A DNA stretch of 64,000 nt from Gadus chalcogrammus (taxonomy: Eukaryota; Chordata; Actinopteri; Gadiformes; Gadidae): contig NC_079413.1 in NCBI RefSeq assembly GCF_026213295.1, forward strand, positions 19,569,378 to 19,633,377, in the 5' to 3' direction. The stretch's first letter is position 1. Each line of letters opens with the position of its first letter. The notes under the pieces are model-generated. The model saw nothing but the letters and a program-made list of their open reading frames with translations, was not told the origin of the DNA and did not search any database. The position numbers were made by a program, and so were the translations under genes. Shown one piece after another: positions 1 through 11,342 of the stretch.

Positions 1-46
1 CTCTTTGACTTTCGTTACGGATCAATCGATCGATCAATCGATTCAG

Positions 47-882
47 GTTCCAGTTTGACCTCGGCAGTAGCAGCAATGACTTGGCGTTCCATTTCAACCC
101 TCGTTTCCATGACGACGATGATGGAGCCGTGCTCATTTGCAACTCCAAGTGTGATGGTTGCTGGGGCGATGAGAAGCGGGAAAGTCATAATCCTCTAAAG
201 CAAGGCGAGGAGGTCAAGGTCGGACATAAAGCTCTCCCCTGCTGTTATTCACATAGCATTATTCGACTATATCATATGTCATATATCAAAACTTCTAGTG
301 CTTGCGTATGTGTGGGTGAGTCCGGCAGTGTCTTGGTCTGGGTGTGTGTGTTGTGTCTGCGTGCATGTATTCAGGCTTTGAGAAAAACAATCTCTGTATA
401 TTCCTCTGTATATTACACTCATCACTGATGTTTTATAAAATGTATTAGCCTTTTAAAATGGTTTCTAAGTTCATGTTAAAATATGTCTCATGTTAAAATC
501 ATCAAATGATAGACATTGCAGATGTTTGTCAACCAAATCTGCGCACCTTCTTGCCATGAAAGATATTTTTTGATTCTGTTGCGGTTTTTGTTGTTATAAT
601 TTCATTTAAATTGTCTTTATTTGTAGTTTAGTAAAAACTAAGGCCATTCGTTTTTTTTCGTCTTTGTGTTATTGGTTCTAGTTGTTTCTAAAATGTATTG
701 TTTTCATTTCACATTTTCCCCAGATTGTGTTGAAGTTTACGGGAGACATGTTTAAGGTGGAACTTCCTGGTGGACAGACAGTTGAGTTCCCAAATCGCGA
801 AGGAGCCAGCTTCATCAGCTATGTCAGCGTGAAAGGAGACCTGCAGATCTCTTCCTTTAAAATCAAGAACTATGGCTACTAA
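47..882 (+). CDS. Galectin (prototype, galectin-1/2 type), last two coding exons
   Basis: Two exons encode the second half of a galectin carbohydrate-recognition domain, a cytosolic or secreted beta-galactoside-binding lectin. Exon at about 47-218 follows an AG acceptor and reads FQFDLG, then HFNPRF, then CNS and WGDEKRE. These supply the family's sugar-binding His, Asn, Arg, Trp, Glu and Arg. The donor is either GT at 219 or GT six bases earlier; both are weak matches and keep the frame. Exon at 724-882 follows a clear cccag acceptor, holds FKVELPGG and FPNR (final beta strands), and ends KIKNYGY-stop. An ATTAAA poly(A) signal lies near 930. The first exons lie upstream of the window. No damage is seen. 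The family call is firm; the paralogue is not assigned. Confidence 0.88.
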
Positions 883-2215
883 CTTGAATGGTGACACAAA
901 TAGACTGAATTCAATTAACCAGCCTTTTAATTAAACTCATTGTACGAAATTTCAGTTTAGTAGTATGTCTGTGTGTGTCTGTTATTTTTGTGACAGTATT
1001 CAACCAATCTGCTAAGATTTAAATGTGAACAGAGTATCTCAAACCTTAACCTCCAACGGCTGCTAGGAGCATGGCTCTATGCCCATTATTCAATGGACAT
1101 CATGCATGAAAGTGTTAATTAGAGGAATTCATTAAATAATCTTAATGTGAAAGTTCAATGAGGTGTGTAGATTGGTACCATCAGTGATGTTGGAATGTCA
1201 GATAGTGTAGTAGAGCAGCGTTTTTTTTTTTTTATTGCTGGCAAGAAAAGTAACTCCTAGTTCATCCCAAATCATTGATTATGTGAGCTTTTTCTGAAAA
1301 CGGGCATTGGTTTAATACATTTGAAATAGAACAGGCATTGACATTAGACCTCATTTATGGCCCCTTAAGGCTTTTTTCAGCAGCTGTGCCAACCATCTCT
1401 ATTAATACAATCATTTTACTATCTATCAACATATCGTGAACGACTGAAACGTAGTGTGAAGAACTCAAAGAATAACTTTTTATTCACAGAAACCCAGGGG
1501 CAGCCTATTGAAAAACCCTTTGCCAAACAGTACTTTGATGACATTCAAAGTTTTTGTTTGTGCTGCATATTGTTTGTCGAGGTGGCTGTAATTTTTTTTT
1601 TTAAAACATGGATGCATTCAGGTCCAAAATTTGTTGAAAAATACCTTCAGGAATTCTGCGAGTTAAATCCCTTGCAGTATTTTCCAGTTATACTGGAAAA
1701 TACTAATAGAACTAGTTTCAGATTCCCCCTTTCATGGCATTTCTTTAAGGTCTTAAAAGTTTGAAATGAATTGGAAAAACTAGTTAGCATGCCATACCCT
1801 AGGATAGTCATAATAGCGTGCACTGGGGCCCGTCAAAACTACCTTCCAACACTGCTTCGGATTGTAAATAATGTGTAATTGGAGTCTATTTAGGGTGCCA
1901 AGCACAAAGTGCGAAGGCAACCTATTTGACTCAAACAGCCTAAACGGCTCGCACACGTTTTATGAAACATACTACAGCTTTAGAGGCTGACTCAAGATTA
2001 ACAGAGAGCAGATATTACACCGATTGGCCCAAAGGTGGCACTATAGCAACAGTCAAAAAATACAAAATTTGAACAAACATATCTCATAACCGCTTTGACT
2101 TAGAGTCATGACACTTTGTTTACACATGCTTATCCTCATGGTGAACAAATATACCTCAAGAACCTATGACTTTATTTGGATAGATTTACGACTATCTCTT
2201 TTACTTTGTTAAAAA
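883..2215. other. Intergenic, no gene recognised
   Basis: AT-rich sequence follows the galectin 3' UTR. The one open stretch, 1456-1764 (+), has low-complexity composition, no recognisable motif and no splice context. From about 2220 a sequence begins that looks like the 5' region of the P2X7-domain gene. Confidence 0.5.
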
Positions 2216-2544
2216 CACTAAATTCCTTAAAGGGAAACTTCACCCATTTCCATTAAGCTTTGTATCGTTAGTAACCCACTCATATTTTTGAATGGTCGAG
2301 CATCATTCCCTTCCTGTTTTAAATTACCAATAAGACGATTTTTGCGTCATTTGAATCAGGAAGTGTAAGAGGGGAGGATTCTCGAAAGACTACCAGCACA
2401 CTTTAATATGTCCATCAGGGACCCACTGATGCTACAGACCTATTAGATCAGTGCCAGTGGGTGGTACTTCACCAGCAGAAACTGACATCCACAGCGTCTG
2501 AAGCTAAGCTAACAGACGCTGTGGAGAAAACTGAATTAACGACA

Positions 2545-3293
2545 ATGGCGGAAGCTACTGGATCTTATATAGAAGATGTGGATTTCGAAAATCTGATGTT
2601 CGAATCAGATGTTCGTGGCTACCTTTACGAGCCGCAATATAGCGACGAGAAGCTGAAGCTGTTAGATGAACAGGAGGCGGCTGCTGCGGCTGCTACAGCC
2701 GAGGCAGAAGACCTGCCTGTCGCGGACGAGGAGCCCGCAATGGCTCGAGCTGGGGCGGATTGGTGGTGCCAGTGCTCTCACTGTGCGCCAATGGACACAG
2801 AGGTAGAGTCCGTCTGCTGCAAAGAATCTCAAAGATGTCGATTTCTTCTGGACAAAATCTCTGAATCAGATGAGGACACGGTCGTATGTGTTGTGGAGCA
2901 TCCTAAGTTTCGCACCGCATATGTACCGCGCCATCCTGGAGACCTATTTCAGAATCCCAGGAACTGGAAACGTCAGCCAAAGCCTGCAGGGACGAACGGA
3001 CATCTGACTGTAAACTGAGTGTTTTTATTTTCTATCTGTTACTATCGTGGCATGTTAACTGCATAAAGACCATCTATCGCTAACTGTGTGCTTAATGATT
3101 TGTCTAGAGACAATATCGCCCAACAGCCTACCGACACTTTCTGGAATAGGTTCTGCAAGGCGAGAGATTGGGCAGAGGCTGTCGTGTCGTTTTACCTACT
3201 TGCGTCGTGCAGACCCTCCGACTAAATTATCCAGCTGCAGACGGCCAGTACTGCGGGCTTCAAGAAGCTGACGACGCTCAGGAGGAACTATAA
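2545..3293 (+). pseudogene. P2X7 C-terminal-domain protein, two exons, internal stop
   Basis: Exon 1 (2545-3009) starts at an ATG in good context (acaATGg). It encodes an acidic Ala/Glu-rich N-terminus, then WWCQCSHC and TEVESVCCKE, the cysteine-rich signature of the P2X7 receptor cytoplasmic C-terminal domain. The part of P2X7 that forms the channel is absent. A GT at 3010 and an AG at 3106-3107 bound a 98-bp intron that joins HLT to RQYRPTAYRHFLE. Downstream, ERLGRGCRVVLPTCVV and EADDAQEEL continue the domain to TAA at 3291. A TAG at 3147-3149 sits in exon 2, in frame, where the family usually has Trp. An AATAAA lies at 3333. Such stand-alone domain proteins are multicopy in fish. Without the stop the product would be about 216 residues. 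Function is unknown, and it may be transposon cargo. Confidence 0.72.
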
Positions 3294-3628
3294 GTTTCAT
3301 TGTTTACACATAAGTTTGTTTGTATTTCTTGAAATAAATGGTTCAAATTCACGTTGTTGTAGTCCTTAGTAGTGTATATTCGAGAAATAATATTATTGGA
3401 CGACCAACATTTCACAAGTGGAGCTACTAAGCTACTGTTGCCTTAGATGAAAACAATAGCAGAATAACGGTCATACATAATTTGTATAAATATTAAGTCT
3501 AAATTGCACTATAAATGAGTTGCATATCAGTTACCTCTTTCCAAGTTTATGTTGAACTTCGGTGTAGACCGACAGAGCAGGGGTTACATTATATTTTTTA
3601 TTCACAAATGAAAGAATTGTGTCATGGG

Positions 3629-3781
3629 TGTAATAGAATTGTATGATCACGTGTAAATGACGTAACCGATATACGTTGTTACGGAGCACGCATGCGCGGA
3701 CGCGGACCGAAAGTAAAGACGTTGATTTAACTTGGACCGATGTGTGGACGTCTTTTATTATAAGTAACCGAATACTTTACA
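3629..3781 (+). repeat. 5' LTR of the Gypsy element
   Basis: This 153-bp direct repeat matches 7983-8135 except for one base. It begins TG and ends CA. It holds a GC-rich centre with a CACGCATGCGCGG core and a TTTTATTATAAG AT-rich box near its 3' end. The sequence just before it is one copy of the ATGGG target duplication. Confidence 0.95.
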
Positions 3782-3851
3782 TGGTGTCAGAAGTAGTTCG
3801 AGCCGACGATGACGGAATGTCATCCACGAGAGGGCTTGTTTTTACCAACGT

Positions 3852-6800
3852 GTGCAGCGTGCGGGGGAGAAGGTGGAGATTTTTATTCGTGCCCTTTATG
3901 AACTTTCTGAGCATTGCGAATTCGGAGTTACTCGTGAAGAGCACATTAGGGACCGAATTGTGGTGGGCATCAGGGACAAAGAACTCTCCCGAAAACTGCA
4001 GCTTATCTCAAATCTCACGTTAGAGATGACAGTTCAGGAGGCTCGTCAACAGGAGGAGGTGAAAGCTCAGCTTAGCCAGCAAGGTGAGGCCGCTGCATGT
4101 GCTGCAGAGGAGGTCGCGCGGGGATTTAGCAAATTCAAAATGGACGAACCGAGAAATAACGAAACGGACCAACAACGCAGACGCAGCGAAGGGGGGAGCA
4201 CATGTAACAGATGTGGGAAAATGACGCACAAGATTCAAGAACATTGTCCTGCAATTAAGTCCACATACAACAAGTGCAAGAAGACTGGACACTGGGAAAG
4301 AGTGTGCAAAAGTAAAATGGTAGTTAATGAAGTCAGCGAGCATGAAGTAAATGCAGCTTACTTTCTAGGCTCAGTAAAATGCACATCCTCAAGCAGTGGC
4401 GGGCAATGGACAGTAAAGTTGAATATCTGCCACACGCCAGTTAGTTTTAAAATAGACACTGGAGCGGATGTGTGCATTATGAGTGAAGAGACTTTCAAAA
4501 GTCTCAGCCAAGTGACTAAATTACATCCAGCAAAGGCCATGCTGTGTAGTCCAGGCGGGCGATTGAACTGCAGTGGCCAATTCACAGCGAACGTGTGGCA
4601 CAAGGACAAAAAGTACTCATTCAGAGTCTACGTAGTTGGAGGAGAGAGTGTGAGCAACCTGCTTAGCAGAGCGGCGGCACAGACAATGGGGCTTGTGAAG
4701 AGGATTTGTGAGGTCCATGGCTCTGGAGGAGAGTTCGGCCTGCTAAAAACGCAGCCGGTGCAAATAGCGCTCCAGGAGGATGCCCAACCCTATGCTGTCC
4801 ACACTGCCCGCAGAGTCCCCATCCCCCTCATGAAGTCTGTTAAGCTGGAGCTGGACAGAATGGAGACCAAAGGCGTCATAGAAAGGGTGACGGAGCCCAC
4901 GGACTGGTGCGCTCCCATGGTGCCCGCTCCCAAGAAATCAGGACAGGTGCGTATCTGCGTTGACCTACGGAAATTAAACAAGGCCGTGAAGAGGGAGAGG
5001 TTTGTTTTGCCGACAACAGATGAGATCACAGCTGAGCTGAGTGGGTCCACGGTGTTCTCATCATTAGACGCAGCAGCGGGGTTCTGGCAGATACCGCTAG
5101 ACAAGGATAGTCAGAGACTGACAACGTTTATCACACCATTTGCAAGGTACTGTTTCAAACGACTCCCATTTGGGATATCTAGCGCAACCGAAATTTTTCA
5201 GAGAAAGATGGTGGAAACACTGGAAGGCCTACCAGGGACGGCTGTTTACATGGAGGACATCATAGTGCATGGAAAAGATATGACCCAACATGACGAACGT
5301 CTACAGCATCATGGAGCGCCTGGAGACAGCTGGGCTGAAGCTAAATGTGGAAAAGTGTGCCTTGAGACAGCAAAGACTACATTTCCTGGGTCACGTGATA
5401 GACGCAGACGGCACACGGCCTGACCCAGCAAAGGTCTCCGCTATAAACGACCTGACTCCACCCACTAATGTCCACGAGCTGAAGAGAGTCCTCGGGATGG
5501 TGAATTATTTAGGTAAATACATCCCAAACTTAGCTGCTGTGGGGCAGCCCATGTACGAACTACTGAAGTCCAAATCTGTGTGGACATGGGGCCCAGTACA
5601 GCAGTCAGCGTTCCAATGCATCAAAGAACTTCTTACAACCCCACCCACTCTGGCGTTTTATGACGTCAACAAACCCACTGCTGTCTCTGCAGATGCCAGC
5701 AGCTATGGAATCGGGGGCGTGCTGATGCAACTGCACAGTGAGGGCTGGAAACCTGTAGCCTATTGTTCACGGCGCCTGAGTGGGGCGGAAACCAGGTACG
5801 CTCAGATAGAAAAGGAGTGCCTGGCGAGCGTCTGGACCTGCGAACGATTTGGGAAATACTTACACGGCCTAGAGGGGTTCAGGCTGATCACAGATCACAA
5901 ACCGTTGGTCCCGCTAATGAACTCCAAAGACCTGGATACTGTCCCAATCCGCTGCCAGAGACTCCTGATGCGGCTGATGAGGTTCAACCCTACAGCAGAA
6001 TATGCACCAGGGAAAACCCTCGTCACGGCAGACCTGTTGTCCAGGAGCCCAGTGGGAGATGCTCAGGATGGAGGCGATACCAACGTTGATGTTGAGTGCT
6101 ACGTAGCATCCATCATCAACAACATGCCGGCTACAGAGAGGAGAATGGACAGTATCAGAGCTGCAATAGTTGTTGATGACACACTACAAGCTGTGACCCG
6201 ATACATACAGTCCGGGTGGCCTGATCACGTAGGTAAGACACACCCAACGGTTAGAGAGTTCTTCCCCATGAGAAACGAGCTGTCCGTCCACCAGGGCCTG
6301 GTGATTAGGGGCAATAGGATAGTAATCCCAGAGACATTGAGAGCAGACGTGTTAGAACGTATCCATGATGGTCATCAGGGACTGACTAAATGCCGAGACA
6401 GAGCTAACTCTGCCGTCTGGTGGCCGGGTATATCAGCTCACATCAAGCAGAAAGTCTCAGCCTGCCAGCCTTGTCAGGAACAAAGGAGAGCTCAGTCCAA
6501 AGAGCCTTTGATCTCCACACCGCTCCCGGACAGGCCATGGAAAAGAATTGGCATGGACTTATGCGAGTACAACAAACAGAACTATTTAGTCATCTCTGAC
6601 TACTATTCACGGAGTAGAATAGTACACTATTCACTATTTATTGAGATTCTCCATATGCCCACCACCACTACCGTCCAAGTAGTCACAAAACTGAAAGCTA
6701 CTTTTGCCCGCTATGGGGTAGCAGACGAAGTGGTCAGTGACCATGGCCCACAGTTTTCGAGTGAAGAGTTCAAACAACTGGCCCGTGAATTGGACTTCAC

Positions 6801-7452
6801 ACACGTCACATCGAGCCCACATCATCCTCAAGGCAACGGGCACGCCGAAAGAGCAGTGCAAATAGCAAAAGGGATCCTGAGACAAAAGGATCCTCTCCTG
6901 GCACTCATGTGTTACAGATCTACTCCGTGCAGCAGCACTGGGGTAAGCCCAGCAGAACTCTTAATGGGCCGCAAGATTCGAACCACTCTGCCTACCCTTG
7001 AAAGCAACCTACAACCCAGACGGCCTAACAAGCAGAGTATTGCAGCCAAGGACGCATCAGAGAAGAGGAAACAAACCTACTACTACAACCAACGCCACGG
7101 AGTGAGGAACCTTCCAACAATAAGGGCAGGGGACCACGTCCTCACCAGACTGGACCATCAAAAGTCCTGGGTCACCCCGGCTGTGGTGACTGCCGAGAGC
7201 ATCACACCGAGATCCTACCTTGTGGAGACGGAGCAGGGAGCCAGACTTCGCCGCAACCGTCGCCATCTTCAGGTGGTGCCCAGCGTGAGGTCTACAACAT
7301 CGGGTACACTGAGTCCTCCACCAGAGCAGCCGTCCAGTGACCCGGGGAGAAGCCCTACAACGGTTGACACTAACATGGGCGCAGTTGCTGATGGCCTGAC
7401 TCAGACCAGGTCAGGCAGGGTCAGTAGACCAGTTCAGAGACTGGACTTGTGA
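3852..7452 (+). pseudogene. Gypsy gag-pol, frameshifted
   Basis: The first frame (3852-5423) carries a shortened gag (capsid-like ALYELSEHCEFG), two zinc knuckles, an aspartic protease (IDTGADV) and the first half of reverse transcriptase (VPAPKKSG, LPFGIS). The second frame (5290-7452) carries the rest of RT, RNase H (SADASSYGIGG and TDHKPLV), the integrase HHCC zinc finger and the DDE core (VSDHGPQF; PHHPQGNGHAERAV), ending at TGA 7450. A one-base indel near 5300 separates the frames. The N-terminal part of gag is short for the family. The first knuckle has five residues instead of four between His and the last Cys. The second has Tyr in place of its first Cys. The RT active-site box reads YMED rather than Y-x-D-D. 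Relatives are fish K02A2.6-like Gypsy proteins. Confidence 0.9.
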
Positions 7453-7488
7453 GCGTTCGTGTCAACTGGACACTTGGAAAGAAAGAAA

Positions 7489-7850
7489 AGAGTTCCGGAA
7501 ATGTATATCAAACTGTGCACTGTGATACATGTGATTGGTAAGATTGCATTGAGTTCCAACAATGAAAAGTGTTCCATCTTTAATGTGAAAAGAGTTCCAG
7601 AAATGTATATCATACTGTGCACTGTGATACATGTGATTGGTAATATTGCATTGAGTTCCAACTATGAAAAGTGTTCCATCTTTAATGTGAAAAGAGTTCC
7701 AGAAATGTATATCATACTGTGCACTGTGATACATGTGATTGGTAATATTGCATTGAGTTCCAACTATGAAAAGTGTTTCATCTTTAATGTGAAAAGAGTT
7801 CCAGAAATGTGTATCATACCGTGTCGGAATGTATTGGTTGGTTTTACATT
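7489..7850 (+). repeat. 102-bp tandem repeat between pol and the 3' LTR
   Basis: About three and a half units start at AGTTCC near 7491, 7593, 7695 and 7797, so the period is exactly 102 bp. Units share GAAATGTATATCATACTG and GTGATTGGTAATATTGC with few differences; the last unit is partial and more diverged. Because 102 is divisible by three, both strands stay open by chance. No start context or domain supports a gene. Confidence 0.9.
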
Positions 7851-7982
7851 GAGTTCCAGAAGGCATACACATTTTCCTAGTTTGGTAATAGAATTAACAG
7901 AATAGTGCTTTATTAATCGATGATGTTCCTAGCCAATGTTGATAATTTCAGTGTTAAGATCGTAAGAATCTCAAGGGGGAGA

Positions 7983-8135
7983 TGTAATAGAATTGTATGA
8001 TCACGTGTGAATGACGTAACCGATATACGTTGTTACGGAGCACGCATGCGCGGACGCGGACCGAAAGTAAAGACGTTGATTTAACTTGGACCGATGTGTG
8101 GACGTCTTTTATTATAAGTAACCGAATACTTTACA
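7983..8135 (+). repeat. 3' LTR of the Gypsy element
   Basis: This 153-bp repeat matches the 5' LTR with a single substitution. It is preceded by the polypurine tract at 7973-7982 and followed directly by ATGGG, the second target-duplication copy. Confidence 0.95.
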
Positions 8136-8177
8136 ATGGGTAGACAACAAATTAAAATTAACAGGGTAAAACTAAAT

Positions 8178-8529
8178 AAATTATAATATATATACAGTAG
8201 AGAGGGAGAATCTAAAAAGAAGCCGCTGGAGGTGTCCCAGAAGAGCAGAGTAGAGAGAGATGGAGTTGGGTGCTTCGGGAAGAGGTCTCAGAAGCGGCCT
8301 TGGAACAAAGTTGTGGCAGCCTCCTTTGGTACCAAGCAGGTTGTGGCAGGATGAGTGAGGAGGTTGGGACTTTGAACTTAATGTTAGGGTCATGTCTTCT
8401 GTCCATGACCCTCTTGATAAGATGTCCGATAAACTGGGTGGTGTTTGGCGTTAAGATTGTTTTCAATATCCATTGCTTGGACTTCTTGCAGTACACCTGT
8501 TTAAACCGTGGTTCACCTGTAAATGACAA
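8178..8529 (-). other. Unidentified open segment, possible transposon protein fragment
   Basis: A minus-strand open stretch reads from a Met at 8529 and contains FTGEPRFKQVYCKKSKQW and FIGHLIKRVMDRR. The composition is basic and protein-like in its first two thirds, then becomes Ser/Pro-rich. I do not recognise the family. It lies between the Gypsy 3' LTR and a hAT element, so it is most likely a fragment of an older mobile element. No splice sites were assigned. Confidence 0.3.
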
Positions 8530-8573
8530 GGAATATGATTACACAGAAAATCGGAATGAAGATTTGTCTAGTA

Positions 8574-10967
8574 CAGTGATTCCCAACCGGGGGTACGCGG
8601 ACCCCTAGGGGTACGCGTGAGTATTGCAGGGGGTACGCAGAAAGATTATAAATTAGCCTACAAAAATGACAAAATTAAATTATGAATTTTAATAAGCCCA
8701 TAAGTCTATTTTCGCATCCGCAATGAACATTTCTTCCTCAGTGATTGTAAGACTACAATGCACATCATGAAAAATGGCGACATCAGACCTATGCTATGCG
8801 TCAGACGTCTGTTGCGCTTTAAAAAAAAAGGTTCACGTTCTTGCTGCGGTTGCGCGCGAAGCTAGCTAACCAACGTTAACTGCAAACCGACTGTAAACAT
8901 GGATGCATGGCTAGGCAGGAGTAAACGTCCAGCTACCGCTACCGCCGCCCCGGATGCGGGCACAGGGGAGCCAAGTGAAAAAATGAATAAAGAGACCACT
9001 ACCAAACACCGGCAGTACAACGAGAAATACATTTTGTATGGATTTAATTGTACATCGTCTGATCCACCTCAGCCTCAGTGCTTTTTTTGCGGTGAGGTCC
9101 TGTCAAATAATTCAATGAAACCAGCCCATCTGCAGCGTCACCAGAGCACCAAACACAGGGGAAATGTAGGTAAGACCGATGAATTTTTCAAACGAAAAAT
9201 GTCTGAATTCAAGTCAAGTCATACTAGCCTACACTAAAGAGAGCAGCAAATGTGTCAAGCAAAGCATTGGAGGCCTCCTATGCTGTGTCATTACTTGTGG
9301 CTAAGTAAAAAAAACCACATTCAATTGCCGAAGATCTGATTCTCCCTGCCGCTATACTTTTGGTTGAAATTATGCTGGACAAGAAAGCAGCAGATGCGCT
9401 GAAAACCGTTCCATTACCAAACAACACAGTCTGTCGTCGGATCGATGATATGGCCACTAATATGGTTGAGCAGGTGGTCAATAAAATGAACAGAGCAGGT
9501 CTGTTCGCTTTGCAGTTAGATGAAATGACGGATGTGAGTGGGGAGGCTCAGCTCTTGGCCATTGTGTGCTATAATGAAGAGTCGGACATACATGAGCATT
9601 TTCTGTTTTGCAAGAAGCTGACGGGACAGACAACCGGCGAAGAAATATTTCAGTTGATTGACAGCTTTTTTAAAGATAACAATCTGGAATGGAAGTCATG
9701 CAGTCACATCTGTCCTGATGGCGCGGCTGCAATGACTGGGAAAGTGCGTGGGCTGAATGGGCGTGTCATGATGGTGAACCCCGAAATCAAGTGGAATCAC
9801 TGTATTATCCACAGGGAAGCTCTCGCAAGCAAAAGGATGAGCCCTGAGTTAAGTGCTGTTATGGATGACGCAGTTAAGGTGCTTAATTACATTCAGTCCA
9901 GGCCTATGAATCACCGATTGTTTCAGAGTCTTTGTCAAGACAGCGGGGCAAAGCACGATCAGTTGCTGCTTCACACGGACGTTCGCTGGTTGTCTCGCGG
10001 CAAAACCCTACGGAGGCTTTTCGAATTTCGCATCGAGGTGTCTGCTTTCTTGAAAGAGCACTTGCACCCTCTTGCGGTTGTTTTTGAGAACACAGGCTGG
10101 AATGCACGCCTTGCATATCTTGCCGATGTCTTCTCCAAGCTGAATGAACTCAACCTGTCACTTCAAGACAAGGACGCACACATACTTAACATGTATGACA
10201 AAGTGAATGGATTCATACATAAAGTCACCTTGTGGGAGAAGAAATGCAACAATGGAGATGTGAGCGGTTTTCGACTCGTTGTTACCCATCTTGCCACCAC
10301 TGATGCTGAAAGAAATCCTTTAGTCAAAATCATCAGAACACATCTCTCCAAACTCCAAACTGACTTCAACCAGTACTTCCATGACATCGAAGAAAAGTCA
10401 GAGCAACTGGACTGGGTGAGGAACCCCTTCAGAGGGACTGAGAGCAGCAGCAGCCTTCCTGCCAGACTGCAGGAAAACCTGGTGGATTTGTCCTTTGATC
10501 GTGTGCAAAAGATGGCACATGCTGAAAAGTCACTGAATGAGTTTTGGTGTGAAGTTGAAAAGGAAAATCCTGAGCTGGGGAAATGTGCATTAAATTAACT
10601 ATTGCCTTTTGGATCAACTTACATGTGTGAAGTGACCTTCTCAGCCCTGACTCACATCAAAACCAAGAAGAGAAACAGACTGAATGTGGAGAGCAGCTTG
10701 TTGGCGGCTGTTGCCACACTGCCCCCAGAACTGTCAAAGCTTTTGAAAGACAGGCAAGCGCAAGTGTCTCATTAAACGGAATAAAAGGTATTTTTTTCCA
10801 CTCACAATAATTGTATATGGTATTATTTAAATGAGCAGGTGGATATAAAGACAAAGGGTTAAATATAAGTACACATTAAGGCGAATAATCCACATGAGAG
10901 AGGGGGTACTTTTAACATGGAAACCAGCTCAAGGGGTATACTGGTCAAAAAAGGTTGGGAACCACTG
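8574..10967 (+). mobile_element. hAT DNA transposon, ZBED5-like
   Basis: This 2.39-kb element has short terminal inverted repeats: CAGTGATTCCCAACC at the left end and GGTTGGGAACCACTG at the right (one mismatch). Flanks GTCTAGTA and CTCTAGAT are a degraded 8-bp target duplication sharing the core TCTAG. Next to the termini, gggtacgcggacccct at the left and ggggtatactggtcaaa at the right are typical of this fish hAT group. It encodes one transposase-like gene, now broken. Confidence 0.85.
8899..10775 (+). pseudogene. ZBED5-like hAT transposase, three disabling lesions
   Basis: The N-terminal part (8899-9237) has a nuclear-type basic start (MDAWLGRSKRP) and a BED zinc finger (CFFCGEVL...HLQRHQSTKH). 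The catalytic part (9360-10598) has LQLDEMTDVSG with the first catalytic Asp, CPDGAAAMTGK with the second, HCIIHREALASK, and TDVRWLSRGK. The C-terminal dimerisation segment (LPFGSTYMCEVTFSALTHIKTK) runs to TAA at 10773. Lesions: a frame change near 9235; an in-frame TAA at 9316-9318 within VAK-stop-KKPHSIAEDL; and a TAA at 10596-10598 before the last 58 codons. The intact family is domesticated in vertebrates as ZBED5, FAM200 and SCAND3-like genes. This copy is a dead transposon gene. Confidence 0.88.
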
Positions 10968-11169
10968 CTCTAGATTGTTTATTATGATTTAATGAAGTGT
11001 TCCTATGTGACGCTGATGGGCCCTGGTTGCTGCTAAATGCTTGTTGAAAGTGCATTGTGCACTTTTTGTATGTAGCTACAAAATGAGGGTGGATATCACT
11101 TTATAGTTTATAGGCATTATATACTAATAAGAATCATTGACAAATCACATTCCCCTTTTACCACCACAG
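10968..11169. other. Short spacer, nothing recognised
   Basis: AT-rich sequence between the hAT right end and an Ulp1-like exon. No repeat or motif was noted. Confidence 0.4.
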
Positions 11170-11342
11170 GACGCACCTCACCAGTATCAGAGCAACAGCT
11201 GTGGGGTGTTTATGCTGATGGTGAGATGCATTATTTTCAGAAATTATGACTGATGACTAGTTTGCAAAACAACTAACTCATTTGTATGTTAATTTCAGTA
11301 CGCAATGTATTCTACCCTCAAAAGCAATATGATTTCAGTGAG
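11170..11342 (+). pseudogene. Ulp1/C48-type cysteine protease, two exon fragments
   Basis: An exon at 11170-11220 (ccaccacag acceptor, gtgaga donor) reads DAPHQYQSNSCGVFMLM. This fits the end of an Ulp1/SENP-like peptidase core, with the Gln and the catalytic Cys of Q-x5-C-G. A second exon at 11299-about 11342 (tttcag acceptor, gtgagt donor) continues YAMYSTLKSNM. No upstream His/Asp part was found in the window. Ulp1 domains of this kind occur in several fish transposon proteins as well as in host genes, so this is probably a remnant of a mobile element or a decayed multicopy gene. Confidence 0.55.

Larger units (their letters stand above)
3629..8135 (+). mobile_element. Ty3/Gypsy LTR retrotransposon, full length, defective
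   Basis: This 4,507-bp element has two 153-bp LTRs that begin TGTAATAG and end TTTACA. It is flanked by a perfect 5-bp target duplication, ATGGG (3624-3628 and 8136-8140). A likely primer-binding site, TGGTGTCAGAAG, starts at 3782, right after the 5' LTR. A purine-rich tract (AAGGGGGAGA) precedes the 3' LTR. Inside lie gag remnants, protease, reverse transcriptase, RNase H and integrase in Gypsy order. The LTRs differ at one seen position (A/G, 27 bases in), which suggests a recent insertion. The internal genes are nonetheless broken, so this copy may have moved using proteins from an intact relative. Confidence 0.95.

Noticed and set aside
2461..2544. Upstream extension of the P2X7-domain frame from a GTG
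   Set aside because: A well-placed ATG at 2545 (acaATGg) is the better eukaryotic start; the extension has no homology I recognise.
7459..7905. 148-codon plus-strand and 136-codon minus-strand open frames
   Set aside because: They are by-products of the 102-bp tandem repeat (period divisible by three); repeated peptides and no domain or start context.
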